64,000 nt of DNA from Paenibacillus sp. W2I17 (GCF_030815985.1 NZ_JAUSXM010000001.1:6448001-6512000); one strand, 5' to 3'. Positions 31,193-40,477 are shown, counted from the first letter of the stretch. Translations and numbers: made by a program. Notes: a model not told the origin generated them from the sequence alone.

Positions 31193-32845
31193 TTATTGAA
31201 TCAGATCAACGGCCGTTTGTGGTACAAATGCATCTACACCGTTATAAACAATGACACCCTCCAAAGTTGTCTTTTTGCCGTTTACCAGTGCAATATTTTT
31301 GTAGATTTGCAGTTCCAGTTTGGTGTTACCTTTTGAAACGAGGATCTTCGGATTTTTGGCGTCCGTCAGATCCAGCTTGTACGTCGCGCCTTTGGCTGTA
31401 AATGCCTGTTTGGCAGGTACAAATAATTGTTTGCTCACGCTGTCGAGATCCAGATCCAATACACGTGCCATATATTTGGCGACATCCGTGTTGTCGATTA
31501 CACCGAATGGACGGTCATTGTTCGGAGCATACGTGTACAGCACAACATCTCCACCTGTATGACCACCAGTTGTCCAGCCGATCCCTGCACGTTTGCTGAT
31601 CATTGGACCGATTGCATAGTTAAGACTGCCTGGCTCGGCCGCTTTAATGGTGGCAATCTCTTCGGAAGTCAGATCGGTAATACCATAGTACTGTTTCATT
31701 ACTGCTTTGATGTTTGTGCGCTTGGCATTCAGCTTCGCTTCAACGCCCTCACCAGTCAGCTTGGCCTTTTTCAAAGGTCCGATAAATGTGGACAATGGCT
31801 CTTTGTCATAAGTGCCGGACGTCGCGTTGTTACCAATGGTGAGTCCACCATTACCGTGGTCCGTAACAGCCACAACGGCCGTCTCTCCATCTGCTTTGGC
31901 AAAATCCATGGCTACCTTTACGGCATCGTCAAAAGCCAGCACGTCGCTGATAATACCAATGGGATCATTGGCGTGAGCTGCCCAGTCTACTTTACTGCCT
32001 TCAACCATCAGGAAGAAGCCGTCTTCATCTTTGGACAGAACTTCGATGGCTTTGGATGTCATCTCGGCAATGCTTGGCTGCTTCGCAGGATCACGGTCCA
32101 TATTATAAGCCATGCCTGAGGGTGCAAACATACCCCACAGTTTGTTCGAATCGGATGCTTTCATTGCAGCTGGTGTAGTGACGTAATCGTAACCCAGTGC
32201 CTTGATGGAGGAAATCAGATTCTCTCCGTCTTTGCGTCCGGCTGGCTCAAGATATTTGCTACCTCCACCCAACACAACATCCATGCCATTGTAGACTTGT
32301 TGTTTGCTGAGTGCATCATAGTTTTTACGGTCCGGATAGTGAGAGGAGAAGTCCGCTGGTGTGGCGTGCATAATCTCGGATGTAGCGATAATGCCAGTTG
32401 CTTTACCCGCCAGTTTGGATGCTTCCAGCACGGAAGCAACAGGTTTTCTTTCGTCTCCAGACGCAATCGCCTTTTGCCCTGGCATCGTAGCTTTGTCCGG
32501 CAGTACACCAACAAATCCGGTATGAGATTTATGACCTGTAGCAAAAGCGGTTCCGGCAGGGGCCGAGTCCGCAATCGGCGCATCGGCGGAGTGTGTCCGA
32601 ACCATGCCGCTTGCCATGGAGTCCAGAGTCAGGGACGAGCCCTTATACCAACGAGCCAGAGCGGTAGCATCGTTAGCCATACCGTCAGGAATCAGAATAA
32701 TCACATTTTTAATCGGTGATGCAGATGTTGTGGAGGTGGTGTCTTCCACAGCCCACGCTGCACTGCTACCTCCGAGTGTAGCCGTAACAATCGTCGTCAC
32801 CGCGAGCATCATTTTGGCTGCACGGACATTAAACCGGTTTAACAT
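31193..32845 (-). CDS. secreted alkaline phosphatase with C-terminal stalk-like domain
   Basis: This exported phosphomonoesterase has 550 residues and a signal peptide ending near AAWA (residue 32). Catalytic Ser94 is in ADSAPAGTAFATGHK, metal ligands include Asp54 (LIPDGM) and the C-terminal TGGHTGGDV histidine. After about residue 460 it continues with a ~90-residue beta-rich part (GATYKLDLTDAKNPKILV, VNGKKTTLEGVIVYNG, AFVPQTAVDL) resembling the copper-amine-oxidase N-terminal or stalk domain common in Paenibacillus surface proteins. TAGGAGGATACATTC precedes the ATG. Phosphate-starvation control is expected. Confidence 0.93.
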   Translation of the reverse strand: MLNRFNVRAAKMMLAVTTIVTATLGGSSAAWAVEDTTSTTSASPIKNVIILIPDGMANDATALARWYKGSSLTLDSMASGMVRTHSADAPIADSAPAGTAFATGHKSHTGFVGVLPDKATMPGQKAIASGDERKPVASVLEASKLAGKATGIIATSEIMHATPADFSSHYPDRKNYDALSKQQVYNGMDVVLGGGSKYLEPAGRKDGENLISSIKALGYDYVTTPAAMKASDSNKLWGMFAPSGMAYNMDRDPAKQPSIAEMTSKAIEVLSKDEDGFFLMVEGSKVDWAAHANDPIGIISDVLAFDDAVKVAMDFAKADGETAVVAVTDHGNGGLTIGNNATSGTYDKEPLSTFIGPLKKAKLTGEGVEAKLNAKRTNIKAVMKQYYGITDLTSEEIATIKAAEPGSLNYAIGPMISKRAGIGWTTGGHTGGDVVLYTYAPNNDRPFGVIDNTDVAKYMARVLDLDLDSVSKQLFVPAKQAFTAKGATYKLDLTDAKNPKILVSKGNTKLELQIYKNIALVNGKKTTLEGVIVYNGVDAFVPQTAVDLIQ

Positions 32846-32928
32846 GAATGTATCCTCCTAGAATATATGTATAGTTTGGTATCTCAAACCAAGTGTATAC
32901 AACAATTGCTAAACTAACGTACGAAATG

Positions 32929-32945
32929 GGTTAACTATATGTAAA
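32929..32945 (-). promoter_or_regulatory. possible PhoP-box-like direct repeat upstream of alkaline phosphatase
   Basis: On the minus strand TTTACA, five bases, TTAACC approximate the tandem PhoP binding repeat (TTHACA-N5-TTHACA), about 85 bases upstream of the ATG. Two repeats only and one degenerate, so the call is weak. Confidence 0.3.
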
Positions 32946-33099
32946 ATTTACGATTAGTGAAGGATGCTGGTATTCAGGCAAACTGGACAACATGAGGATT
33001 TCTCTTGTATGTTAAGGAGAAAATCGGACTAGGGGATGACCGCGCCAGAAGTCACTATTTATTTTGGCATTGTGGAGTGGAAGAAGGAGAGGTCTGTGA

Positions 33100-34404
33100 A
33101 TGTATCGTATCGGAATTGTAGGACCGAAGCCGTCCATTGAGCGAACCATGCGTGCGCTGCTGGGTCACAATCTGGGGGCGAGCTATGAGCTATACGCCTA
33201 TGAACATGCAAGAGAAACAGGAGACATTATTAGACGAAATCGGGAGAATGTACACGGGTGGGTATTTACGGGGCCGATTCCTTATCTGAGTGCCCAAGCT
33301 GTACTTCTTGAAAAAGAACATGCGATATACTGCCCTCCTACAGGGGCAAGCTTGTATAAGGCGATGCTTCAAGCCGTCTACACCTTGGACAGTCCGGTGA
33401 AAGATATCTCCATTGATATGACAGATAACGAGAGCTGGGGGCTGATGGACAGCCTGGAAGAGCTGGATTTCTCGCAGGAACAATTACGTAAATACGTGTT
33501 TTCTATCGATTATGATGTGGGAGCCATGATTGAGTTTCACGTCCAGCATTGGCAGGAGGGGCTTACCAAAGCAGCGATTACATGTCTGTATGCGGTGTAT
33601 GAAGGCCTGTTGGAACGTGGGGTACCTGTCTTCAAAATTGATTCAACCAAGCAGGAAACGGTGCAAGCCGTACGCATGCTGATTGAACAGATTCGCAGTT
33701 CCGCGTTCAAGGACAGTCAGATTGGTGTACTCATGATTGAGATCGATCGATTGCATGAAGCTGGCGAACAATCGACCGAGCGTTACCAGTTGCAGCATAT
33801 GGAGCTGAAGATCAAGGGCGTACTGCTACGACACTGTGAACAAATCGATGGATCTCTTCATCAAGACGGCACCGGGAGATATCTGATGTATGGTTCAAGA
33901 GGTGTAATGGCTCGTAATATGGAATCACTGCATTCGACCATGCATCAGTTGGAGCTGGATACAGACTTGCCCTCCTTTGCCGGAATTGGATTCGGGGAGA
34001 CGGCGTTCGATGCCGAACGTCATGCACGCAAAGCCATCCAGTATGCCAAGGATGATGAAGCCGGACGAATCATTATCTATGAGACGGATGGAACCATTGT
34101 GGAGGCGGCAGGAGAGGACCAAGAATTATCCTACGAAACGTATTCAAGCGACATCGAACTATTGGAACAATTGAACAAGGCAGGCGTCAGTATCCGTACA
34201 TTCCAGAAAATAAAGGCATACATACGTCGAATGGGCAAAGAAGAATTTACAGCCGGTGAGTTGGCTTCCGGACTGTCCATGACCATCAGGCACGTACAAC
34301 GAATTATGGGTAGCCTTACCGCATTTGCACTGGCTGAAATTGCTGGCAATGAGCTGAATACAAGGCGGGGAAGGCCTAGTAACCGTTATCGTCTTCTGCG
34401 TTAG
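33100..34404 (+). CDS. transcriptional regulator with degenerate GGDEF-like domain, next to abgT
   Basis: The 434-residue soluble protein has three parts. The N terminus (1-160) opens as an alpha/beta sensor (MYRIGIVGPKPSIERTMRALL). The middle (about 210-345) looks like a degenerate nucleotidyl-cyclase fold: IGVLMIEIDRLHE and FAGIGFGETAFDAERHARKAIQYAKDDEAGRIIIYE, without a GGDEF or EAL motif. The C terminus (355-434) is a winged-helix-like DNA-binding part (FTAGELASGLSMTIRHVQRIMGSL). It precedes the AbgT transporter by 286 bases and probably controls it. I do not recognise a named family. Confidence 0.7.
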   Translation: MYRIGIVGPKPSIERTMRALLGHNLGASYELYAYEHARETGDIIRRNRENVHGWVFTGPIPYLSAQAVLLEKEHAIYCPPTGASLYKAMLQAVYTLDSPVKDISIDMTDNESWGLMDSLEELDFSQEQLRKYVFSIDYDVGAMIEFHVQHWQEGLTKAAITCLYAVYEGLLERGVPVFKIDSTKQETVQAVRMLIEQIRSSAFKDSQIGVLMIEIDRLHEAGEQSTERYQLQHMELKIKGVLLRHCEQIDGSLHQDGTGRYLMYGSRGVMARNMESLHSTMHQLELDTDLPSFAGIGFGETAFDAERHARKAIQYAKDDEAGRIIIYETDGTIVEAAGEDQELSYETYSSDIELLEQLNKAGVSIRTFQKIKAYIRRMGKEEFTAGELASGLSMTIRHVQRIMGSLTAFALAEIAGNELNTRRGRPSNRYRLLR

Positions 34405-34429
34405 GTTAACGAACATAGAACGAAACAAT

Positions 34430-34508
34430 AAAACCGATGATGCAACCTTATGTCTCATGTCCGTGTGGAAAGGACAAGAACACAAGCGTGGATCAGCGGT
34501 TTTTTTAT
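34430..34508 (+). terminator. terminator after the regulator
   Basis: AAAACCG pairs with CGGTTTT across a long arm that includes ATGTCC/GGACA, followed by TTTTATTT. It separates the regulator from the transporter operon. Confidence 0.65.
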
Positions 34509-34538
34509 TTACAAGTGTTAAAATACATAACACAGGTA

Positions 34539-34568
34539 TTGAACTTTATGTGGAGTTAATTATATAAT
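34539..34568 (+). promoter_or_regulatory. sigma-A promoter of the abgT operon
   Basis: TTGAAC (34539-34544) and TATAAT (34563-34568) with 18-base spacing, about 120 bases before the transporter ATG. Confidence 0.7.
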
Positions 34569-34579
34569 GTCCTAAAATT

Positions 34580-34603
34580 ACGACATTTTCGTTAAATGTA
34601 CGT
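34580..34603. promoter_or_regulatory. candidate operator (inverted repeat) just downstream of the abgT promoter
   Basis: ACATTT and AAATGT at 34583-34599 are a perfect inverted repeat with a 5-base centre. It is flanked by ACG and CGT, extending the symmetry. It lies about 10-30 bases after the expected start of transcription, an ideal repressor position for the neighbouring regulator. Confidence 0.5.
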
Positions 34604-34690
34604 TAATGATCTGCTAACGGGGACAAGACCTCATCAGACTTGTTCAGTCAATCCAGAGGCAGTTCCATCACAGTCAGGGGGGGAGTTTGC

Positions 34691-36205
34691 ATGGTGAATG
34701 CGGACAGACAGGGGAACACAGGACTTTTTGGTTGGGTAGAGAAAGTAGGGAATAAGCTTCCCAATCCGTTTTTATTGTTTATCTATCTCATTATCGCCCT
34801 GATGGTTGCCACATTGGTGTTATCACTCTTTAATGCGACGGCACATAACCCGATTGATGGGGAGCAAGTACACGTCAAGAACTTGCTGAGCAGAGAGGGG
34901 ATTCAGTGGCTGTTGCCGAATGTGGTCAAGAACTTTGCCGATTTCAAACCACTGGCTTCCATCCTGGCTCTGGTGCTGGGCATTGGTCTGGCGGAGAAGG
35001 TGGGGCTTCTCGAAGCGGTTATGCGTAAAATGGCTGTTCGGGTACCTGCGCGTTACGCCAGTTATCTCGTTATTTTCATCGCGTTCTTCAGCCATGTATC
35101 CTCAGACGCAGCGCTTGTGATCATGCCTCCGCTTGGAGCGCTGATCTTTCTTGCGGTAGGCAGACATCCGGTTGCCGGATTGATTGCCGCGATTGCTGGT
35201 GTGGGTGCAGGTTTTACAGCCAATATGCTCATTGTGACCACGGATGTATTGTTGTCAGGCATCAGTACCGAGATTGCGGCCTCTGTAGATCCCAATGTGG
35301 GTGTTACGGTTCTGGATAACTGGTACTTTATGTCCGCTTCGGTTATTGTGCTGACCCTCGTTGCCGGGTTCATGACTGACAAATTCCTGGAACCACGCCT
35401 GGGCCGTTACGAAGGGGAGCGGGTGTACAAGCTCGAAGCGCCGACACCTGAAGAGAACCGGGCACTACGTGCAGCGGGAATCGCAGCATTGCTTTTTATC
35501 GCCGTGATTGCATTCATGGTCGTGCCTTCCAATGGGGTGCTTCGTAACCCTGAAACGGGAAGTGTCATGGGTTCGCCTTTCCTGGCCGGGATTGTTCCTG
35601 TCATTTTACTGTTCTTCTTTACCGTAGCACTGACTTACGGCATTAAAGTGAAAGTGATCCAAAACCAGAACGATCTGCCGAAACTGCTCATTGAACCGAT
35701 CAAAACGATGGCTGGATTTATCGTGATGGTGTTCCCGCTGTCTCAATTCGTGGCGATGTTCAACTGGAGCAACATGGGCAAGTTTCTGGCACTTACGATC
35801 ACGGATTTACTGGAAAAGACGGGCATTAACGGCATTCCCGTGGTGATCGGGCTGATCTTCCTGTCGGCATTGCTGACAATGTTTATTGCAAGCGGATCAG
35901 CGATCTGGTCGATTCTTGCCCCGGTGTTTATTCCAATGATGATGCTGCTTGGATTCCATCCGGCATTCACTCAGGTTATTTTCCGGGTATCGGACTCGGT
36001 CGTTATTCCCTTGGCTCCAGTATCACCGTTTGTACCGCTGTTCGTAGGATTTCTGCAGGGGTATCGTAAAGACGCGAAGCTGGGAACGTATTATTCACTG
36101 ATTTTGCCGTATTCGATTGCTTTCTTCTCGGTGTGGGTGGTTATGGTCATTCTATGGTATGTCTTCAACCTGCCACTTGGTCCGGGAGTAAACGCAAGAC
36201 TGTAG
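34691..36205 (+). CDS. abgT: AbgT family transporter (p-aminobenzoyl-glutamate type)
   Basis: The 504-residue membrane protein has about 11-12 helices and matches the AbgT family: GLFGWVEKVGNKLPNPFLLF at the start, FSHVSSDAALVIMPPLGALIF, ANMLIVTTDVLLSGIS and SGSAIWSILAPVFIPMMMLLG. In Escherichia coli AbgT imports p-aminobenzoyl-glutamate, a folate breakdown product; some homologues export sulfonamides. ATG at 34691 follows GGGGGGGAG. The adjacent M20 hydrolase 101 bases downstream supports the folate-catabolite role. Confidence 0.88.
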   Translation: MVNADRQGNTGLFGWVEKVGNKLPNPFLLFIYLIIALMVATLVLSLFNATAHNPIDGEQVHVKNLLSREGIQWLLPNVVKNFADFKPLASILALVLGIGLAEKVGLLEAVMRKMAVRVPARYASYLVIFIAFFSHVSSDAALVIMPPLGALIFLAVGRHPVAGLIAAIAGVGAGFTANMLIVTTDVLLSGISTEIAASVDPNVGVTVLDNWYFMSASVIVLTLVAGFMTDKFLEPRLGRYEGERVYKLEAPTPEENRALRAAGIAALLFIAVIAFMVVPSNGVLRNPETGSVMGSPFLAGIVPVILLFFFTVALTYGIKVKVIQNQNDLPKLLIEPIKTMAGFIVMVFPLSQFVAMFNWSNMGKFLALTITDLLEKTGINGIPVVIGLIFLSALLTMFIASGSAIWSILAPVFIPMMMLLGFHPAFTQVIFRVSDSVVIPLAPVSPFVPLFVGFLQGYRKDAKLGTYYSLILPYSIAFFSVWVVMVILWYVFNLPLGPGVNARL

Positions 36206-36306
36206 GAGATCCACAGGAGCAGGCTTAGTGACTCCTAACGTTGAATGAGTATGTAGAACTGTATGCACGATGAAATAGATAGAGGTTAGAGAGAGGGGAA
36301 TGACAC

Positions 36307-37563
36307 ATGATGGATATTATCGCGCTTCGTCGGGATCTGCATGAACATCCTGAACTGGGATTCACGGAATTTCGTACTGCGACCAAAGTGGTGCAGATGC
36401 TGACGGAACTTGGGTATAGCGTCACTTATGGAAAAGATGCGATCGACGACACATCACGGCGAGGTCTGCCCAAGCCGGAAGTGTTGGAAGATGCATATCA
36501 GCGTGCCCTCCGGGAAGGTGCAGATCCGGTGATTGTGGAGCAGATGCGAGGTGGATTCACTGCCGTTGTTGCTGAACTTCAAGGGGAGCAGGATGGACCA
36601 ACGACGGCATTCCGCTTCGATATGGATGCACTGCCAATCCGTGAGAGCAAGTTGGAGCAACACGCACCGCAAGCGGGACAATTTCGTTCCAGTCATGAAG
36701 GCATTATGCACGCTTGTGCACACGATGGACATACAACGATTGGATTGGCGCTTGCAGAACGGTTGAGTAACCGGAAGTTCGCTGGCAAGATCCGGCTGTT
36801 GTTCCAACCTGCTGAAGAAGGTGTGCGCGGGGCATATGCCATGGTCGAAAAAGGAATGCTGGAACAGGTGGATCGCCTATTCTGTATGCACTTGGGTACC
36901 GGTGTGCCATCCGGTCATATCAGAGGTGCGTCTGCCGGATTCCTGGCAACGACCAAGCTGGAAGCACACTTCACCGGTGTATCTTCCCATGCAGGGGCTT
37001 CCCCGGAGGAAGGGCGGAATGCGCTGCTTGGCGCAGCGACCGCCATGCTTAACATTCATGCACTTCCCCGGTTCAGTTCGGCAGATACCCGGATTAATGT
37101 AGGCATTCTGGAAGGTGGAACAGGAGCCAATATTATTGCTGAGCATGCCCGTATGGTTATTGAGACGCGTTCGACGAGTGAAGAAACGAATCGGGAGCTG
37201 GAGCGTCGCGTGCGACACATCATTGAGCATAGTGCGGCCATGCACGAACTAACCGCTACCGTTGAGGTGGTTGGAAGTGCCATTCCGATTCAATGTGATA
37301 TGGAACTTGCAGAGCTTGCGGTTCAGCAAGCGGAAGGCATCGCTGGTTTCACCCATGCAGAGGCCATATCGGACAGTGCTGCTCTCGGCAGCGAGGATGC
37401 CAGTTATATGATTCGGCGAGTACAGGAGCAAGGTGGCAGAGCTACGTATATGATTGTTGGCAGCGAGTTGCCTGCTCCGCATCATCATCCTGAATTTGAT
37501 ATTGATGAAGCGGTGTTGGCCCCTGCGGTGGAACTGCTGGAGAAGTTGGCACGCACGCTGTAG
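36307..37563 (+). CDS. M20 family amidohydrolase, AbgA-like
   Basis: The 418-residue cytoplasmic metal-dependent hydrolase is of the aminobenzoyl-glutamate/aminoacylase type. Motifs: LRRDLHEHPELGF, RFDMDALPI, HACAHDGHT (metal His and Asp), LLFQPAEEG (catalytic Glu pair) and HHHPEFDIDE. The GLPKPEVLEDAYQRALREGADP insertion near residue 55-75 recalls AbgA, which acts with AbgB in E. coli; no separate AbgB gene is visible here. AGAGGGG precedes the ATG (a second ATG follows directly). Probable reaction: release of p-aminobenzoate and glutamate. Confidence 0.85.
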   Translation: MMDIIALRRDLHEHPELGFTEFRTATKVVQMLTELGYSVTYGKDAIDDTSRRGLPKPEVLEDAYQRALREGADPVIVEQMRGGFTAVVAELQGEQDGPTTAFRFDMDALPIRESKLEQHAPQAGQFRSSHEGIMHACAHDGHTTIGLALAERLSNRKFAGKIRLLFQPAEEGVRGAYAMVEKGMLEQVDRLFCMHLGTGVPSGHIRGASAGFLATTKLEAHFTGVSSHAGASPEEGRNALLGAATAMLNIHALPRFSSADTRINVGILEGGTGANIIAEHARMVIETRSTSEETNRELERRVRHIIEHSAAMHELTATVEVVGSAIPIQCDMELAELAVQQAEGIAGFTHAEAISDSAALGSEDASYMIRRVQEQGGRATYMIVGSELPAPHHHPEFDIDEAVLAPAVELLEKLARTL

Positions 37564-37641
37564 ACAACCAGAGAAGTAGGCTAGCAGATATTGAGGGATT
37601 AAGAGATAGCGGTGCAAATCATCATGATGTAAGTTAAGTTC

Positions 37642-37668
37642 AAACCCGCATGAGAATGCGGGTTTTTA
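37642..37668 (+). terminator. terminator after the M20 hydrolase
   Basis: AAACCCGCAT and ATGCGGGTTT enclose a 4-base loop, followed by TTATT. Confidence 0.85.
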
Positions 37669-37714
37669 TTGTTGCCCCTATCGGAGATCGTATGATGACG
37701 ATTAAAAAAAGGTA

Positions 37715-37752
37715 TTGCGAACGCTTACATTATGTGCTAACATCACCATAAC
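37715..37752 (+). promoter_or_regulatory. possible promoter with cre-like overlap, upstream of the secreted esterase
   Basis: CTTACA (37724-37729) and CATAAC (37747-37752) are 17 bases apart. The -35 is part of AACGCTTACA, a right-half match to the cre consensus. A second similar element, GCGTTTACA, occurs at 37830-37838 but lacks a good -10, so which one drives the esterase transcript is open. Confidence 0.4.
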
Positions 37753-37755
37753 AAC

Positions 37756-37785
37756 AGGATTGTAACCGTGTTTAGGGCAATACCT
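37756..37785 (+). promoter_or_regulatory. degenerate RAT-like element
   Basis: AGGATTGTAACCG, a loop, then GGGCAATACCT can fold like a RAT (AGG/CCT, TTG/CAA, CC/GG). It differs from the consensus 3' arm (GCAATACC instead of GCAAAACC) and no terminator overlaps it downstream. If the promoter at 37724 is used, the first few bases may be outside the transcript. Confidence 0.3.
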
Positions 37786-37866
37786 GTGTCAGTTCATTCG
37801 TTGTTTCTTTGTTCATCAAACGATTAATTGCGTTTACATTTTCATATGGAATGAACCTCATTCCTC

Positions 37867-37958
37867 AGGGTTGTTACTGATTGCAGGCAAAACCTGAATT
37901 GAGGGCAGTAGACCACGCTAAAGCGATGTCTGTTTGCCTTCGGTTCAGGTTTTTTTTA
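37867..37958 (+). promoter_or_regulatory. LicT-type RAT antiterminator and terminator, before secreted carboxylesterase
   Basis: The RAT reads AGGGTTGTTACTG, a short loop, then CAGGCAAAACCT (37867-37896), one base off the consensus GGATTG. The terminator pairs AAACCTGAA with TTCAGGTTT, with inner GAGGGCA/TGCCTTC and AGAC/GTCT stems, then eight T. This is the same switch as in the licT cluster about 26 kb upstream. Confidence 0.9.
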
Positions 37959-38163
37959 TATAAAAAAATGCCTGATGGCATGACCGTAAGCGCCGTAGCA
38001 GATATTTCAAGCAGAAAGGAGCGCAGCAGATTTAATTTTTCCTAAATAGAGATATAGACTCATCCAGACATTGGAATACTGATTCTTAGATACGCATTTC
38101 AACTGAACATTTCCAATGAAATTATCCCATCACACACTATTGGACAGCGAGGAGATTTATGAC
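37959..38163 (+). other. untranslated leader of the carboxylesterase
   Basis: About 205 bases between the RAT terminator and the esterase start. Apart from an isolated AAAGGAGCG not followed by a usable start codon, I see no gene, hairpin or second promoter in it. Confidence 0.5.
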
Positions 38164-40407
38164 ATGAAAACTATTAAACGTTCGATTGCTGTAGCAACAA
38201 TTCTGGGGTTATGTGTATCCGCTCTACCAGCTTATGCAGCAGGCAATACAGGACCTACTTCTTCTGCAGCGATGGACAAGCTGATCCAATCCGAGCTTAT
38301 TCGCGGCAGCGGTCAAGGTGTTAATGCAGCTTATTTGAACAAAAAGGCAACACGCATTCAGGCCGCAGTACTTTACTTGCGTTTGTCCGGATTGGAGAAA
38401 GAAGCACTCGCTTATCAGGGATCGGAAACGTACGACGATGCGGCTCAGGCAGGCAAAGTATTGCAACCGGTCGTTGGTTACTTGAAGCAGCATCCGTATG
38501 TGTCTGAGATCGTAACAGGAACAGATACGTTTGAACCTAATGCACCACTTACAGCGGAAGGGTATGCCGAAATGCTGCTGAAGGTGCTTGGATATGAAGC
38601 AGGTACGGATTATGAGCAGGGAGCGGCTTCCACCTATGCGGCTGGGAAAGGAATCATGGCGCTTCAAGGGAAGGGAGCGAGTCAACTTACCAACCGCCTG
38701 ATGGCAGAGGCAACCGCACAGGCTTTGCAGATACAGCTCAAGAATGGCAGTGGAACTTTGGAGCAGAGTTGGTTGAAACATAAAGAAGCTGGGTCGTTCA
38801 AACCTCAAACGGTGCAACAGACCAAGTATGGCGCGATTGATGGCAAAACCTATGAGCAATATGGCACGCTCGGCTGGCTTGGTGTTCCTTACGCGGCACC
38901 TCCGGTAGGGGAACTGCGCTGGAAAGCCCCGCAAGAACCAGAAGCATGGACAGGAACCAGATCGGCTAAGGAATTTGCAGCGAACAGCTTGCAGATCTCC
39001 GGCAAGACTACAGCAGGAAGCGAGGATTCGCTGTATCTCAATATCTGGCGTCCCGACACAACCAGTTCGAAACTTCCGGTTATGGTGTTCCTGCACGGCG
39101 GCGGGAATATGACCGGATCAGGCAAAGATTTTCAGGGTGAACAGCTTGCACGGAGCACCAACAGCATCATCATTTCCGTGAATTACCGTTTGGGAGCCCT
39201 TGGATTCTTCGAGAATGCAGCACTGAAAACAGGCAATGCCCTGGATGACTCAGGTAACTATGGTCTGCTTGACGCATTCCGTGCATTGGAGTGGGTGCAG
39301 GATAATATCGAAGGTTTTGGCGGAGATACAGGCAATGTTACATTAGCCGGACAATCTGCTGGTGCACGTGATGTGCTGGCAACTCTGATCTCTCCACTTA
39401 GCAAAGGATTGTATCAAAAAGCAGTTGCTTTCAGCGGAGGATTGACGACAGCATCACCGGAAGAAGGCGAGCAAAAATCCGAGGATGTGCTTGTGAAGCT
39501 ACTCGTGCAAGAGGGGAAAGCGGCTAATGCAGAAGAAGCAAAAGCATGGATTGGCAAGCAATCTCAGGCACAGCTGGAGAGCTATCTGCGTGCACTTCCT
39601 GCGGACAAGTTGGTCACTGCTTTTGGCGCAACGGCAATCCGTATGGACCCATTTCCGCATCTGTTCAGAGATGGTACAGTGATTCCAAAAGAAGGATTTG
39701 ACGCCATCAATAATGGCAATTACACGAAAGTCCCTGTATTGCTCGGCAGCCTGGAAACGGAGTTCTCCGGTTTTGCCTTCGGTGATCCGAACTTCGCTCC
39801 ATCCATCGCAGATGAGACTCTGTTTACTGATAAAACCAAGGCGGAACAATATGCTGCTGCGTTGAAATACGGAAGCGAAGCTTATGCAGGCTTTAATGCA
39901 GAGCGTGTAGCGGAGCATTTGACAAATGAAGCAGGTCAGCCACCGGTATATGCGTATCGTTTTGCATGGGGCACACAACCTGGGGTCATCTCTGAGCGTT
40001 TGCTAACGTTACTGGGTGCACCACATGGTGCGGATATGGACTTCTATACAGGACACGCAGACGGAATTGCTGCCTATTTCCCTGATGGGTACTTTAGCGA
40101 TACAAACAAACCAGGACGTGATCAGTTGTCCGCCGCGATGGCAGCGTATCTGAAGCAGTTCCTGTACACAGGCAATCCAGGTACGGGTGGATCACCTGAT
40201 CTAGCGGCATGGACACCTTGGACGAAAGATGCTCAAGCCCCAATCATGCGTCTGGATGCAAGCAATACAACGGCAGAGATTGGCATGTCGACACAATATA
40301 ACCAAGGCAAAGACGCCGTTAGGGCAAAGATGAAAAAAGAATTGCCTGAAGAAACGTATAAACTGTTGACGGAAAAAGTGTTCGCAGGTCGTTTCTTCTG
40401 GGAATAA
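38164..40407 (+). CDS. secreted carboxylesterase type B with N-terminal SLH-like region
   Basis: The 747-residue exported esterase has a signal peptide (MKTIKRSIAVATILGLCVSALPAYAA). Residues ~30-200 look like two or three degenerate S-layer-homology units (LIRGSGQGVNAAYLNKKATRIQAAVLYLRL; TFEPNAPLTAEGYAEMLLKVLGY). The type-B carboxylesterase domain follows: EDSLYLNIW, FLHGGGN oxyanion motif and catalytic Ser398 in AGQSAGA. ATG at 38164 is preceded by GAGGAG; the ATG at 38116 would hide the signal peptide. The upstream RAT ties it to beta-glucoside induction; a role on plant-polymer esters is inferred. Confidence 0.88.
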   Translation: MKTIKRSIAVATILGLCVSALPAYAAGNTGPTSSAAMDKLIQSELIRGSGQGVNAAYLNKKATRIQAAVLYLRLSGLEKEALAYQGSETYDDAAQAGKVLQPVVGYLKQHPYVSEIVTGTDTFEPNAPLTAEGYAEMLLKVLGYEAGTDYEQGAASTYAAGKGIMALQGKGASQLTNRLMAEATAQALQIQLKNGSGTLEQSWLKHKEAGSFKPQTVQQTKYGAIDGKTYEQYGTLGWLGVPYAAPPVGELRWKAPQEPEAWTGTRSAKEFAANSLQISGKTTAGSEDSLYLNIWRPDTTSSKLPVMVFLHGGGNMTGSGKDFQGEQLARSTNSIIISVNYRLGALGFFENAALKTGNALDDSGNYGLLDAFRALEWVQDNIEGFGGDTGNVTLAGQSAGARDVLATLISPLSKGLYQKAVAFSGGLTTASPEEGEQKSEDVLVKLLVQEGKAANAEEAKAWIGKQSQAQLESYLRALPADKLVTAFGATAIRMDPFPHLFRDGTVIPKEGFDAINNGNYTKVPVLLGSLETEFSGFAFGDPNFAPSIADETLFTDKTKAEQYAAALKYGSEAYAGFNAERVAEHLTNEAGQPPVYAYRFAWGTQPGVISERLLTLLGAPHGADMDFYTGHADGIAAYFPDGYFSDTNKPGRDQLSAAMAAYLKQFLYTGNPGTGGSPDLAAWTPWTKDAQAPIMRLDASNTTAEIGMSTQYNQGKDAVRAKMKKELPEETYKLLTEKVFAGRFFWE

Positions 40408-40446
40408 AATTAGTCAACAAATCAACTTAACGTGAATTTAAATTAA

Positions 40447-40477
40447 AATGGACAGTAGAATAACTCTACTGTCCATT
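40447..40477. terminator. stem-loop between the esterase and a convergent gene
   Basis: AATGGACAGTAGA and TCTACTGTCCATT form a perfect 13-base stem with a 5-base loop. No strong T run follows on either strand, but the AT-rich surroundings make bidirectional termination plausible. Confidence 0.6.
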
